9,655 nucleotides of DNA from Gammaproteobacteria bacterium (GCA_029287815.1 JARFQK010000193.1:1-9655); one strand, 5' to 3'; counted from the first letter of the stretch, positions 1 through 7,768 are shown. Numbers and translations: made by a program. The notes: generated by a model not told the origin, from the sequence alone.

Positions 1-957
1 TGGCGAATGAACGCCACAATATGCCTGGCCACACTCTGCGTGGTGCGGGGTGATAGCGCATCGCCCGCCAACGTATGTTGACGCGGATCCCCGGAATCAG
101 CGATAACTATGATTTCTTTCCTCTCCGAGGCGAAGCTTGCATGAGTTTCTCGAATCGCCTCGGCATCGACAATCTCATCATTGGGTGCATACATGACCAG
201 CACCGGCTGCCGGATGCTTAACGGATCCGCATCGCGCGCTAATTTAACCACACCCATCATGGCTAGCACGGCTTAACTTGGATATCGTGTTATCCAGTAC
301 TGCTGCTGCAGGTCGCTAGCAGGCTGGAACTGGTAGTCAGAGCCTTCGACGAGCTGCAGTATGGCACCACCCCAAGGTAATAACATTAGCTCCGACTCCT
401 TCCGCTTGGCTCCAAAGTTGGGCGACATTAAGATCACGGCGCCAATGCTGTTGCTCTGGTCATGGCTCGCCAGCCAGGTCGCCAATGTACCCCCAGTGGA
501 TGCGCCAATGACTATCACCGTGTCACCCAGCCGTTTGCCAATTTCCAGCGCCTCCACCGCATCGTTGAGCAGTCCATTGACGGAGAGCTTCCCCATGGCC
601 TTGCCGTCGCGCCCGTGCCCGCGCAGGCGCGTATATAAAGAGATTGGCACCCAAGGCGCCGGCGACAAGCTCGCATAGGGGTGCGATTTCCTGGCGCGGG
701 GCGGAAAATCCGTGCAGGTAGACAATGGAATAAGGTGTTGCTTGGCGTTGTTCGGAGTCGGCCCAGACTATCGTCTTCTCCATGCCTGGCTTTATACCCT
801 CGATCCGGCGTTCGGACTCTTTGAGATAGACATCGAGATCATCGGGCAGTGTGACCTGGCGAATGGTTTCGTCGAGTTCGATACGCGATCCAAGACCGTA
901 TCCCACTGCGACTATGACAAGTCCAAGTAGCAGCTGTGTCTTCAAGAAACCTCTCAT
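1..957 (-). pseudogene. alpha/beta hydrolase (esterase/lipase-like), broken by a frameshift and a nonsense codon
   Basis: Read on the minus strand from an ATG at 957, this is a serine hydrolase of the alpha/beta fold with a hydrophobic N-terminal segment (LLLGLVIVAVGYGLG) that may be a signal or membrane anchor. The family's landmarks are all visible: an oxyanion-type HGFSA motif, the nucleophile elbow GASTGG (Ser codon 498-500), a candidate acid Asp in PNDEIVD (177-179) and a candidate catalytic His in RQHTLAG (75-77). They do not lie in one frame. Near 636 one extra base (TTT-A-TAT) shifts the frame between GANLF and YTRLRGHGRDGK. A TAA at 273-275 then interrupts TRYPS*AVLAMMGVVKL, after which the same frame stays open to the window edge. 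No good Shine-Dalgarno sequence precedes the ATG. The substrate is unknown, and the gene's 3' end lies beyond position 1. The family call is firm; pseudogene status is likely unless both lesions are sequencing errors. Confidence 0.85.
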
Positions 958-991
958 GCTGGTGGGCTGCTCGTGCCGCTCGCACCAGCAT
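956..991. repeat. 9-bp perfect inverted repeat over the hydrolase start codon
   Basis: The arms ATGCTGGTG (956-964) and CACCAGCAT (983-991) are perfect complements around an 18-nt loop. On the plus strand the hairpin is followed by TTTT, weakly like a terminator. On the minus strand one arm contains part of the start codon of the hydrolase pseudogene, so folding could mask its translation start. Whether it functions is unknown. Confidence 0.4.
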
Positions 992-1140
992 TTTCCAATC
1001 CGCTGTATGAAGCCTGCAGATTAGCAGAATGTCTGCTCACCGGCACGGTTAGCAGGGGCGACAGGGTAGCTAACATCAGGCTGCCCCGTCCTGAGCGCTC
1101 GGTTCAGCCATGGTACCTCATGCCTTTGTGTTTCCTGTGA

Positions 1141-1380
1141 TACCAACCATCTTGTACTCATCGATCATTTGCTGAGCGTAGTCTTCCGGCGTGTGTCATC
1201 GCCCTGATAGGGCATTTCGACCTGGGGCGACTTGAGCTCAGGTGTAAATTTTCCTCCCAGATGCTCGATGAGCTTGATGCTCTCGGCATGACTGACCAGG
1301 GTACCGCAAGTGGTGTAGAGGTCCGCGCGCCAATTCGGCGTGCCATCTAGCTATGCCCCGACGGTGGTCGCGTTACGTCG
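1141..1380 (-). pseudogene. glycerophosphodiester phosphodiesterase (GDPD) remnant
   Basis: On the minus strand about 80 codons read as an internal piece of a GDPD-family enzyme, which hydrolyses glycerophosphodiesters to glycerol-3-phosphate and an alcohol. The recognisable pieces are NATTVGA*LDGTPNWRADLYTTCGTL, split by a TAG at 1351-1353 where relatives, from memory, have Tyr; then the stretches TLVSHAESIKLIEHLGGKF and TPELKSPQVEMPYQG. The frame then shifts near 1195 to TPEDYAQQMIDEYKMVGI. Similarity stops at about 1141, where a VPP-type continuation would be expected, and nothing clear is left upstream of about 1380. Both termini are gone, so no active enzyme can be made. The family assignment rests on remembered motif patterns, without a database search. 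Confidence 0.6.
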
Positions 1381-1514
1381 GTCCCTGTGAAGTCAGAATG
1401 ATCGCGGAGTTAAACTTCGCTGAGCCGCTGATAACAGCGTCATATTCCTGTCAAACACAGCAGGCATAATTGACAGACAGAAGATCGCCCACATGCTGCG
1501 CATCATACTGTTTT

Positions 1515-1757
1515 ACATCTCATATCTGCTGTGCTTCTGCGCGGTAGCAAACGAAGCTGTCAGTGCGGTGGCGTTCGGCTCCTGGACTCCAGCATCTGTG
1601 TGGCAGTGATTACCGGTTTGCCAAGCTGATTGGCCATACACATTAACTCCTTCTGTACGACCGCCATTCTGGCAATGGGAATCTCGACACCCAGGTCGCC
1701 ACGGGCCACCATCACGCCCTCCGCGGCCTCTAGGATTGCCTCCACATTATCTGATGC
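1515..1757 (-). pseudogene. pyk: pyruvate kinase internal remnant
   Basis: The minus strand carries the conserved core of pyruvate kinase, the glycolytic enzyme converting phosphoenolpyruvate and ADP to pyruvate and ATP. Visible are NVEAILEAAEGVMVARGDLG with the Mg-binding ARGDLGVEIP region, then VVQKEL and KPVITATQMLES with the substrate-loop Thr. A TAG at 1758-1760 closes the frame upstream, so the KIE catalytic-Lys segment and the whole N-terminal half are missing. After QMLES the frame is lost. A degraded trace of the following PTRAEATD motif seems to persist in another frame around 1515-1535, but that part is tentative. About 60 codons remain of a protein that normally has about 480 residues. 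A GTG at 1743-1745 opens the frame but is an internal codon and not a real start. The family call is firm and the gene is dead. Confidence 0.85.
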
Positions 1758-2029
1758 CTAGTGTAACCAATTGACATGACAACTTGTTTAACTCCTCGAA
1801 CTTCAACATACGGGTAGCACTTCAATGGCAGACCACTGACGCCAAGGCGGCGCAAAAATCCGCAAGTCTAGCGCCCTTGACTGGAAATGTTGGCAAGATC
1901 GCAATGCCTAAAGGCGGGTGCTCGATCAACAGTACGGACCTGCCGAAAAATGGTGGACTATAACTATGGTCGATCTTCCTGCCCCAGGAACAGTCATAAA
2001 CGATGCTATAGCTCCAGCATGTGCTGAGC

Positions 2030-2059
2030 TTGGCAATCCGGGAAACAGTTATATATAGT
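2030..2059 (+). promoter_or_regulatory. sigma70-type promoter for the P-type ATPase
   Basis: TTGGCA (2030-2035) matches the -35 consensus at 5 of 6 positions. After an 18-bp spacer, TATAGT (2054-2059) matches the -10 at 5 of 6. The predicted transcript start is near 2066, about 40 nt before the ATG at 2108. This argues against the in-frame GTG at 2021, which lies upstream of the promoter. Predicted from sequence only. Confidence 0.5.
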
Positions 2060-2107
2060 CGCGTGCCAACGGGCATCTTGTTTATCAATTCCCTCGAGCG
2101 CCGGGCA

Positions 2108-4882
2108 ATGTCTCAATCAGTGCAACGCGACAACAAACCATTCCAGCCACTGTCAACCAAGCTAAGGCCCTGGCATAGCATGGAAACAGAGTCGGTCTTA
2201 CGGCAACTGGATGTTGATGCTGAGACCGGACTGAATCGCAAGGAAATTCAGAAACGCCTTGCGTCTGACGGGTACAATGAGCTCAAGGTCGCCAAAGGCG
2301 TTTCCCCAATCAACCTGCTGTTGGGTCAGTTCCGCAACATCTTGATCGTTGTTCTTCTGGCCGCGGCTGCGCTCTCCGCACTCGTTGGCGAAATGATCGA
2401 CGCAGTGATCATTCTGATTATTGTCCTGTTTTCTGCACTACTTGGATTTGTTCAGGAATACCGGGCGGAACGTGCCGTCGAAGCGCTTAAACGCATGCTC
2501 TCACCCACGGTGTCCGTGTTGCGGGACGAGGAGAGAGTGGAAGTCCCTTCGAGAGAGCTAGTAAGGGGGGACATAGTGCTGCTCGAGGCTGGCGATCGGG
2601 TTGCCGCCGACGTCCGTCTGATCGAAGCCCACGCGCTGCGTTGTGATGAGGCACCACTGACGGGCGAATCGGCACCCGTTGCCAAACAGACACAAGCACT
2701 GGCATTAGAGACGCCGGTACCCGAGCGGAGCAACAGAGTTTTTGCCGGCACCACTATTACCTACGGTCGGGGTCGAGGCGTGGTGACCGAGACCGGTATG
2801 CGAAGCGAGTTCGGCCGTATCGCCAGCGAGGTGGCAGCGGTCGAGGTCGGCGACACCCCGCTCGAGAAGCGTACCGCCGAAATCGGCAAGTGGCTGGCCT
2901 CCATCTCGTTTTCCGTCTGTGCGCTGGTGGCGCTTATCAGCGTCGCCCGCGGCGCGCTATCTCATTCAATCGATCTCGACTTCGTGCTCACAATGACCAT
3001 GTTCGCGGTAGCCCTGGCCGTTGCGGCGGTGCCCGAGGCACTAGCGGCCATCGTGACCGGGGCACTCGCTATCGGCATGCGCACAATGGCGAAGAGGAAC
3101 GCCCTGGTCAAACGGATGCCGGCAGTGGAGACCCTAGGCTGCACGACTGTGATCTGTTGTGACAAAACCGGCACCCTGACCCGCGGTGAAATGACCATTC
3201 GCCGGATTCTATGCGGCATACGGTTGATCGAGGTGAGCGGGGCGGGCTATGCGCCGGAAGGCAAGCTACACCTGCCGGATGGAATGTTGGAAAGTGACCA
3301 GGCGCTGCGACTGCTGCTACAGGGGGGACTGCTCTGCAATGACGCTGAGCTGATCCGAGAAGGCGATCAGTGGACGATAACCGGCGATCCGACAGAAGGT
3401 GCCTTGCTGGTAGCGGCCGAAAAGGCCGGCCTCCACATCGCTGATACCCGAGTAAAGTACCGGCGGATCGGAGAGGTGCCGTTCAGCTCGGAACGCAAGC
3501 GCATGACCACGACCCACGCATCGGAGGGAGGAGCTGCAATCGCATTCATGAAGGGTGCGGCGGAAACAGTGCTCAGCCGCTGTAACCGGATCGCCGAGGG
3601 AAATGCGGTACGTGAACTCAGTGACGAGGAACGCCTACTCATTCTGAAAAACAATGCGATGATGGCCGGCGATGCGCTTCGGGTGCTGGCGCTGGGCTAT
3701 CGCGAACTCGACAAATCCAACGCCGCCAAACACGATGACCTAGAATCCGAGATGGTCTTTCTGGGACTCGTCGGCATGATGGACCCGCCGCGGGCCGAGG
3801 CCTCAGAAGCGGTCGAGACCTGCAAGCGGGTGGGCATCCGTACCGTCATGATCACCGGCGACCACCAATTAACCGCCGCGGCCATTGCCCGCGAACTCGG
3901 CATTCACGGCACAGGTGATCTGGTCGTGAACGGCAACGATCTGGCAGATATGTCGGAGACTGAGCTTGAGCAGATCGTCGAGCGCGTCAGCGTGTACGCC
4001 CGTGTCTCCCCCATGGACAAACTGAAGATCGTGCGAGCCTGGAAGGCCAAGGGTCAGGTGGTGGCGATGACTGGCGATGGAGTCAACGACGCACCTGCTC
4101 TGAAACACGCCGATATCGGTGTAGCCATGGGCATCGCGGGGACAGATGTTGCACGCGAGGCGGCTGACATGATCCTCACCGACGACAACTACTCAACGAT
4201 CGTCAATGCCATCAAGCAGGGGCGCTGGATATACGACAACATCAAGAAGTACTTGGCCTACTTGCTGGAATCGAATATCGCCGAGGTCGTGGTCATCGGC
4301 GGTATCGTCGTGCTCCTGGGCCCCGACTATCTGCCACTGCTGCCCGCGGCTATTCTCTATCTCAACCTAGCAACCGACGGCCTGCCGGCGCTGGCCCTCG
4401 GCGTGGCGCCCCCGGATCCGGACATCATGGCAAGGCCACCGCGGCGACCTGATGAGAGTGTATTTGGCTGGGATGTAAAGTCATTCATTCTGCGCGCGGT
4501 CGTCATAGAAGTCCCCATCTACCTATGGATTTTCTTCAGCCACTTTGACGACTTGGAGCACGCACGGACAATGCTGTTTTTCATGTTTGTGTCTGTCGAA
4601 TTCGTCATCGCCCTCAACTGCAGGTCACTGGTTTACAGCATCTTTTCCGCTCCACCACACAAGTGGTTGGTCATCGCCCTAGCCTGGGAACTGGCGCTGA
4701 TTGCAACCCTTGTTCAGATCCCTGCGGTACGGGAGGCCTTCGGTATCGCCATTCCCTCTGCGCCCGATTTGGCCCTGGTCTCCGCCATCGGTCTGTTTAT
4801 CATGGTCGTGATCGAGGCAAGTAAGGTCCTGCTACGCCGCTACGTGGGTAGCCCGGTAACGAGTTACGCGCTTGACGAATGA
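2108..4882 (+). CDS. cation-transporting P-type ATPase, Ca2+-type (P2A, SERCA-like)
   Basis: This is a 924-residue inner-membrane pump that uses ATP, via an aspartyl-phosphate, to move cations, most likely Ca2+ out of the cytoplasm. Domains in order: cation-ATPase N-terminal region, TM1-2, actuator domain with TGES (185-188), TM4 with VAAVPEAL (Pro309, Glu310), phosphorylation motif DKTGT with Asp352, nucleotide domain with Lys482 in KGA, hinge motif TGDGVND (655-661), TM5 with Asn723 and Glu726 in SNIAE, TM6 with Asn753, Thr756 and Asp757 in NLATDGLPALALG, and TM7-10. These match the Ca2+ ligands of SERCA. Glu831 in SVEFVIALN aligns with SERCA Glu908, so both Ca2+ sites look complete. TM4 has PEALA where SERCA has PEGLP. 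The ATG at 2108 is preferred because a promoter lies just upstream and the length suits the family; its Shine-Dalgarno sequence is weak. No partner gene is adjacent. The family is certain; the ion is inferred. Confidence 0.95.
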   Translation: MSQSVQRDNKPFQPLSTKLRPWHSMETESVLRQLDVDAETGLNRKEIQKRLASDGYNELKVAKGVSPINLLLGQFRNILIVVLLAAAALSALVGEMIDAVIILIIVLFSALLGFVQEYRAERAVEALKRMLSPTVSVLRDEERVEVPSRELVRGDIVLLEAGDRVAADVRLIEAHALRCDEAPLTGESAPVAKQTQALALETPVPERSNRVFAGTTITYGRGRGVVTETGMRSEFGRIASEVAAVEVGDTPLEKRTAEIGKWLASISFSVCALVALISVARGALSHSIDLDFVLTMTMFAVALAVAAVPEALAAIVTGALAIGMRTMAKRNALVKRMPAVETLGCTTVICCDKTGTLTRGEMTIRRILCGIRLIEVSGAGYAPEGKLHLPDGMLESDQALRLLLQGGLLCNDAELIREGDQWTITGDPTEGALLVAAEKAGLHIADTRVKYRRIGEVPFSSERKRMTTTHASEGGAAIAFMKGAAETVLSRCNRIAEGNAVRELSDEERLLILKNNAMMAGDALRVLALGYRELDKSNAAKHDDLESEMVFLGLVGMMDPPRAEASEAVETCKRVGIRTVMITGDHQLTAAAIARELGIHGTGDLVVNGNDLADMSETELEQIVERVSVYARVSPMDKLKIVRAWKAKGQVVAMTGDGVNDAPALKHADIGVAMGIAGTDVAREAADMILTDDNYSTIVNAIKQGRWIYDNIKKYLAYLLESNIAEVVVIGGIVVLLGPDYLPLLPAAILYLNLATDGLPALALGVAPPDPDIMARPPRRPDESVFGWDVKSFILRAVVIEVPIYLWIFFSHFDDLEHARTMLFFMFVSVEFVIALNCRSLVYSIFSAPPHKWLVIALAWELALIATLVQIPAVREAFGIAIPSAPDLALVSAIGLFIMVVIEASKVLLRRYVGSPVTSYALDE

Positions 4883-4962
4883 AAGTCACTCCCAGTCGCA
4901 GTTCAATATAGCGTCTTTAGCTCGTGTGCAGTGGAGCGCCCGTTTTGAGTAGGATTACTTTG

Positions 4963-5154
4963 TTACACCGGTCCGATCAACTGGGCGTTCAAACCCTGTG
5001 ACGTTATGTGTCTTAAGATCTCCTGCGACGATAACGCGTCGGTATCACAGCGCACCAGCATAAGGCGTTTATGCGATGCATAAAATTCGGCGTTGGCAAT
5101 GCCCGTGTGCGCCGACCCGGTGGCAGGTTCGCCATACCAGACGAAGCTAAGTGA
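4963..5154 (-). pseudogene. C-terminal remnant of an unrecognised protein
   Basis: On the minus strand an open frame of 63 codons, with no evident start, ends at TAA 4963-4965. It reads convincingly like protein: FVWYGEPATGSAHTG, then ANAEFYASHKRLMLVRC, then SSQEILRHITSQGLNA and a final IGPV. It looks like the last part of a larger soluble protein with a beta-alpha ending. A TGA at 5155-5157 cuts it off upstream, and the preceding 200 bases show no matching continuation in any frame. I do not recognise the family. It converges on the 3' end of the P-type ATPase with an 80-bp gap. It could be a decayed 3' end or, less likely, a chance frame. Confidence 0.45.
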
Positions 5155-5361
5155 TCACACTCGCCAGGAATAGCTTAGACACCCGGGATGGGTCCATTAT
5201 GCCCAAAATTTCGGATGGTAGCCGCTCAAGGTTGCAATTGGGTGACAGTGGTGGTGCGGCACCAAAAGGGCCAAGAGGTATCTGATATTGAGTGCGTACT
5301 TGAACTGAGTCCGTACCGTTTGTAGCGCCTGGTACTATCACCCGTCGCGTTTACCCAGGAA

Positions 5362-5562
5362 CTAGCAGCAAAGTGGACACAGCTTTATCTGCCATTTTCG
5401 TGCTTGACGACAGATGCGATCTCTCAGAGCACTACCAGCAGCGGAAAACATACTTCGGAGGAAGCGCCCTCGGGCAGTCTGAGCTTCACGCAGCGCGCGA
5501 TGATAGGCCTCCCAGAGCGGTAGAAACTCGTTACAGATAGGGCTCTTACGTTTACGATCCAT
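5362..5562 (-). CDS. possible small basic protein, unknown function
   Basis: This 66-codon ORF starts at an ATG with a weak AAGG about 10 nt upstream. The product is rich in Arg, Lys and Ala (for example WEAYHRALREAQTARGRF) and ends in CPLCC. It could form a helix. It lies downstream of bfd on the same strand, about 215 bp away. It resembles no family I know, and it may be a chance ORF in decayed sequence. The overlapping 5552-5827 frame on the same strand looks less protein-like and is not called. Confidence 0.25.
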   Translation of the reverse strand: MDRKRKSPICNEFLPLWEAYHRALREAQTARGRFLRSMFSAAGSALRDRICRQARKWQIKLCPLCC

Positions 5563-5777
5563 AACTCGCTGCCTTCAACGTATCACGTTTTGATGATACG
5601 GTTTGCCATCGCTTGCCGCAACATGAAGCCCGCTCTCTCATGTGCCACAAGACCCGCTTCTGCATAGATAGCTGAGCACCTAAACAATCCGGACAAAAAC
5701 GGTGGCGCGTAGAGCAGCACCTAACTTTCTCTACTTTTCCGGCAACCGTATCAAGTTCAGTCGAAAACGCTGTCCGA

Positions 5778-5984
5778 CTAGGTTCGGTGATCCGGTAACA
5801 ACTGGTTTTGACAATGGCACGCCGCAAGCGGCGATTCTAGCAGCTCGCGGAGTACTTCTTCACAACGACCGCGGCCTGAGCAGGCACCAAGTCTCTCCCG
5901 TATGCTCTCGAGCGTTTCTGCGCCCGAGTGCACCGCCTCACGGATACTTGATTCCGAAATACGGCCGCAGATGCACACGTACAA
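5778..5984 (-). CDS. bfd: bacterioferritin-associated ferredoxin (Bfd), with a Cys38-to-Arg change
   Basis: This is a 68-residue protein of the BFD [2Fe-2S] family. Bfd docks on bacterioferritin and passes electrons in to release stored iron. The start is TTG at 5984, backed by GGGGAG (5991-5996) six bases upstream. The N-terminal ligands Cys4 and Cys6 sit in YVCICGR, and the helical region ESSIREAV plus ETLESIRERLG follows the family pattern. The second ligand pair should be Cys38 and Cys41 by ungapped alignment with E. coli Bfd. Here the stretch is ACSGRGRC: Cys41 is present, but 38 is Arg (CGC, one transition from TGC), with an extra Cys at 35. The cluster may be lost or rewired through Cys35. 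No bacterioferritin gene is adjacent. The family call is firm; function is doubtful. Confidence 0.85.
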   Translation of the reverse strand: MYVCICGRISESSIREAVHSGAETLESIRERLGACSGRGRCEEVLRELLESPLAACHCQNQLLPDHRT

Positions 5985-5990
5985 GGCAGT

Positions 5991-5996
5991 CTCCCC
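5991..5996 (-). promoter_or_regulatory. ribosome binding site of bfd
   Basis: GGGGAG on the minus strand lies six bases before TTG 5984. It decides for this TTG as the start, because no ATG or GTG gives the conserved N-terminal YVCIC. Confidence 0.6.
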
Positions 5997-6315
5997 ACTT
6001 AGAATCGACCCTGGTTCTCCCCGGTTTGGGACATGCTAACTCCATATTATGATGGCGGTGTGAACGACGTTCAGTTCTCAGAGACTTATGGAAGATTATT
6101 TGAGGAAGATTTCAGGTCAAACTGACTGATGCCTAAGTAAACCCATTCATTTTTTGGATTCACCGGCTACAGTTACAACCACAGCCGAAGGGCCCTTTCC
6201 CTCCCCGCTCCGTTGACTGCGACAGCAGTGGTAACATCTTCGTCATATTCTCTTATTACTAATTTCACCTTTTTTAGTTAATCTTGGATTAGCGTATCCC
6301 CACCGCGGCCCAGTG
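5997..6315. other. region without a recognisable gene, between bfd and the glgP remnant
   Basis: No frame on either strand reads as protein here. The region holds the expected upstream region of bfd on its left and AT-richer, stop-rich sequence from about 6100 to 6300. A small palindrome, GAACG-A-CGTTC, lies at 6062-6072. By position this is probably the erased body of the glycogen phosphorylase gene whose tail follows. Confidence 0.4.
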
Positions 6316-6402
6316 CCAAGGGTAAAATTCTCCTCGGATCTTTCAATCCAGGACTACTGCGAGAAAATATGGAAAGTCAGCCCGATATTGGTTGGCGCGT
6401 AG
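6316..6402 (+). pseudogene. glgP: glycogen phosphorylase C-terminal remnant
   Basis: The plus-strand frame ending at TAG 6400-6402 reads KFSSDLSIQDYCEKIWKVSP followed by ILVGA. This is the extreme C-terminus of the glycogen/maltodextrin phosphorylase family, whose members end in a KFSSDRSI-x-EY-x-x-x-IW pattern. The enzyme releases glucose-1-phosphate from glycogen. Similarity begins abruptly at about 6316; upstream the frame stays open a little but no longer resembles the family. Only about 28 of roughly 820 codons survive. It lies 139 bp before ackA on the same strand, so the two were probably once adjacent in a glycogen or fermentation cluster. The call rests on a short but distinctive motif. 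Confidence 0.7.
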
Positions 6403-6541
6403 AACGGACAATTGCAAGTTCGCTTCGTCAATGGAGTGTGGCCAATAGCTGCAGGCTCTCGCGGCCTTCTGTAAAATCGATCATCCGCACGCAAGTGCCC
6501 GAATACGGGTACACGGCTTCTAGATCTATCCAGGCTCTGAG

Positions 6542-7768
6542 ATGAACATACTCGTACTCAATTCCGGTAGCTCCTCTGTCAAGTACAAGCTGTTTGACAT
6601 GAAGGCTGAGACAGTGCGGGCGGCTGGTCTGGTAGAGCAAGTCGGCGAACGAGAAAGCCGGATCACTCATCGCTGGAGCACAAGCGGGAACTACTATGAT
6701 AAACGAGTCACTCAACAACCGGTAGCAGACCATCGACAAGCACTGAAGCTGATTGGCACGATGCTGCGCGAAACGGAAATTCTGGCCGATCCAGGCAGGC
6801 TGGACGGCATTGGTCATCGCGTGGTACACGGCGGTGAAGTATTTCGCGAACCGGTAGTCATCACGCAGGCGGTGATAGAGGTCATCCGCGACACAGTTTC
6901 TCTCGCCCCACTGCACAATCCGGCTAACCTGGCTGGCGTTGAGGTCGCCCTCGATTTTGCACCGCAGGTCCCGCAAGTTGCGGTCTTTGATACCGCCTTT
7001 CACCAGTCGCTACCGCCGCACGCTTATCTATACGCGATCCCGTATGAACTCTATGAGAAATCACATGTCCGCCGCTATGGATTTCACGGCATCTCGCATC
7101 AGTACGTTAGTAGGAAGGCGGCACGACTGCTCAACCGCGAAGAGGACAGCACCAACCTTATCACCCTACACCTGGGCAACGGGGCAAGTGCCACGGCGGT
7201 CCGGGGAGGTAGGAGTGTGGATACTTCTATGGGCATGACACCCCTTGCGGGTCTGATGATGGGGACTCGGTGTGGAGATCTTGATCCCTCGATTCCCTTC
7301 TATCTCGAACAACGGAACGGCACCCAATCAGAGCAGATTCAAGCACTGCTAAATCAGGAAAGTGGCCTGAAGGGTATCTGTGGTATAAGCGACATGAGAG
7401 ACATAGAACGGCTGGCCCGGGAGGGCAATGAACGCGCTAAGCTCGCCATCGACATGTACTGTTATCATATCAGGAAGTACATCGGCAGCTACCTCCCGCT
7501 GCTGGACCGGCTGGATGCAGTGGTTTTCACCGGCGGGATCGGGGAGAATTCACCGCATATTCGAGCCCGGTGTTGCCGAGGACTCGAGCACTTGGGCATC
7601 ACGCTTGACGAAGACCGGAACAAAAAACCTGTAGATCACGCCATTGAAGTGCAGGGAACTAGTTCAAGCAGCAGGATTTTGGTAATCCGCAGTGATGAGG
7701 AGCTGGAAATAGCGCATCAGTCGGTGGCGCTGATTAGCCGCGCGGCTACGGGCTGTGCCTCTCTTTGA
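6542..7768 (+). CDS. ackA: acetate kinase
   Basis: This 408-residue enzyme reversibly transfers phosphate between acetyl phosphate and ADP, giving acetate and ATP in the cytoplasm. The length is normal for the family (about 400). Conserved blocks are present in order: NILVLNSGSSSVKYKLF (Asn7), HRVVHGGE (Arg93), FDTAFH (Asp150), YGFHGISH (His182), LHLGNGAS, MGTRCGDLDP (Arg243), FTGGIGENS and SDEELEIA (Glu386). With a constant offset of two these match the catalytic residues of the Methanosarcina enzyme (Arg91, Asp148, His180, Arg241, Glu384). The ATG has only a weak AGG (6532-6534) as ribosome binding site. No pta or phosphoketolase gene is visible next to it, so its acetyl phosphate source must lie elsewhere. 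The reading frame is undamaged, unlike its neighbours. Confidence 0.97.
   Translation: MNILVLNSGSSSVKYKLFDMKAETVRAAGLVEQVGERESRITHRWSTSGNYYDKRVTQQPVADHRQALKLIGTMLRETEILADPGRLDGIGHRVVHGGEVFREPVVITQAVIEVIRDTVSLAPLHNPANLAGVEVALDFAPQVPQVAVFDTAFHQSLPPHAYLYAIPYELYEKSHVRRYGFHGISHQYVSRKAARLLNREEDSTNLITLHLGNGASATAVRGGRSVDTSMGMTPLAGLMMGTRCGDLDPSIPFYLEQRNGTQSEQIQALLNQESGLKGICGISDMRDIERLAREGNERAKLAIDMYCYHIRKYIGSYLPLLDRLDAVVFTGGIGENSPHIRARCCRGLEHLGITLDEDRNKKPVDHAIEVQGTSSSSRILVIRSDEELEIAHQSVALISRAATGCASL

Noticed and set aside
1822..2088. 88-codon minus-strand ORF upstream of the ATPase
   Set aside because: It covers the ATPase promoter region, has no clear ribosome binding site and no family resemblance. 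It is probably chance.
2021..2107. N-terminal extension of the ATPase from GTG 2021
   Set aside because: The predicted promoter lies downstream of this GTG, and the extra 29 residues do not look like the family's N-terminus. ATG 2108 is preferred.
4983..5000. GTTCAAACCC resembling a tRNA T-loop
   Set aside because: No acceptor, D or anticodon stems surround it, and it lies inside the 4963-5154 coding remnant.
5552..5827. 91-codon Cys-rich ORF that might be a zinc-ribbon or bacterioferritin partner of bfd
   Set aside because: Its Cys pattern (CPDC only) is not a clear zinc site, it overlaps the bfd 3' end out of frame, and it shows no ferritin motifs.
6428..7003. 191-codon minus-strand ORF over the start of ackA
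   Set aside because: It is antisense to the well-conserved acetate kinase frame and has no family motif. It is a shadow ORF.
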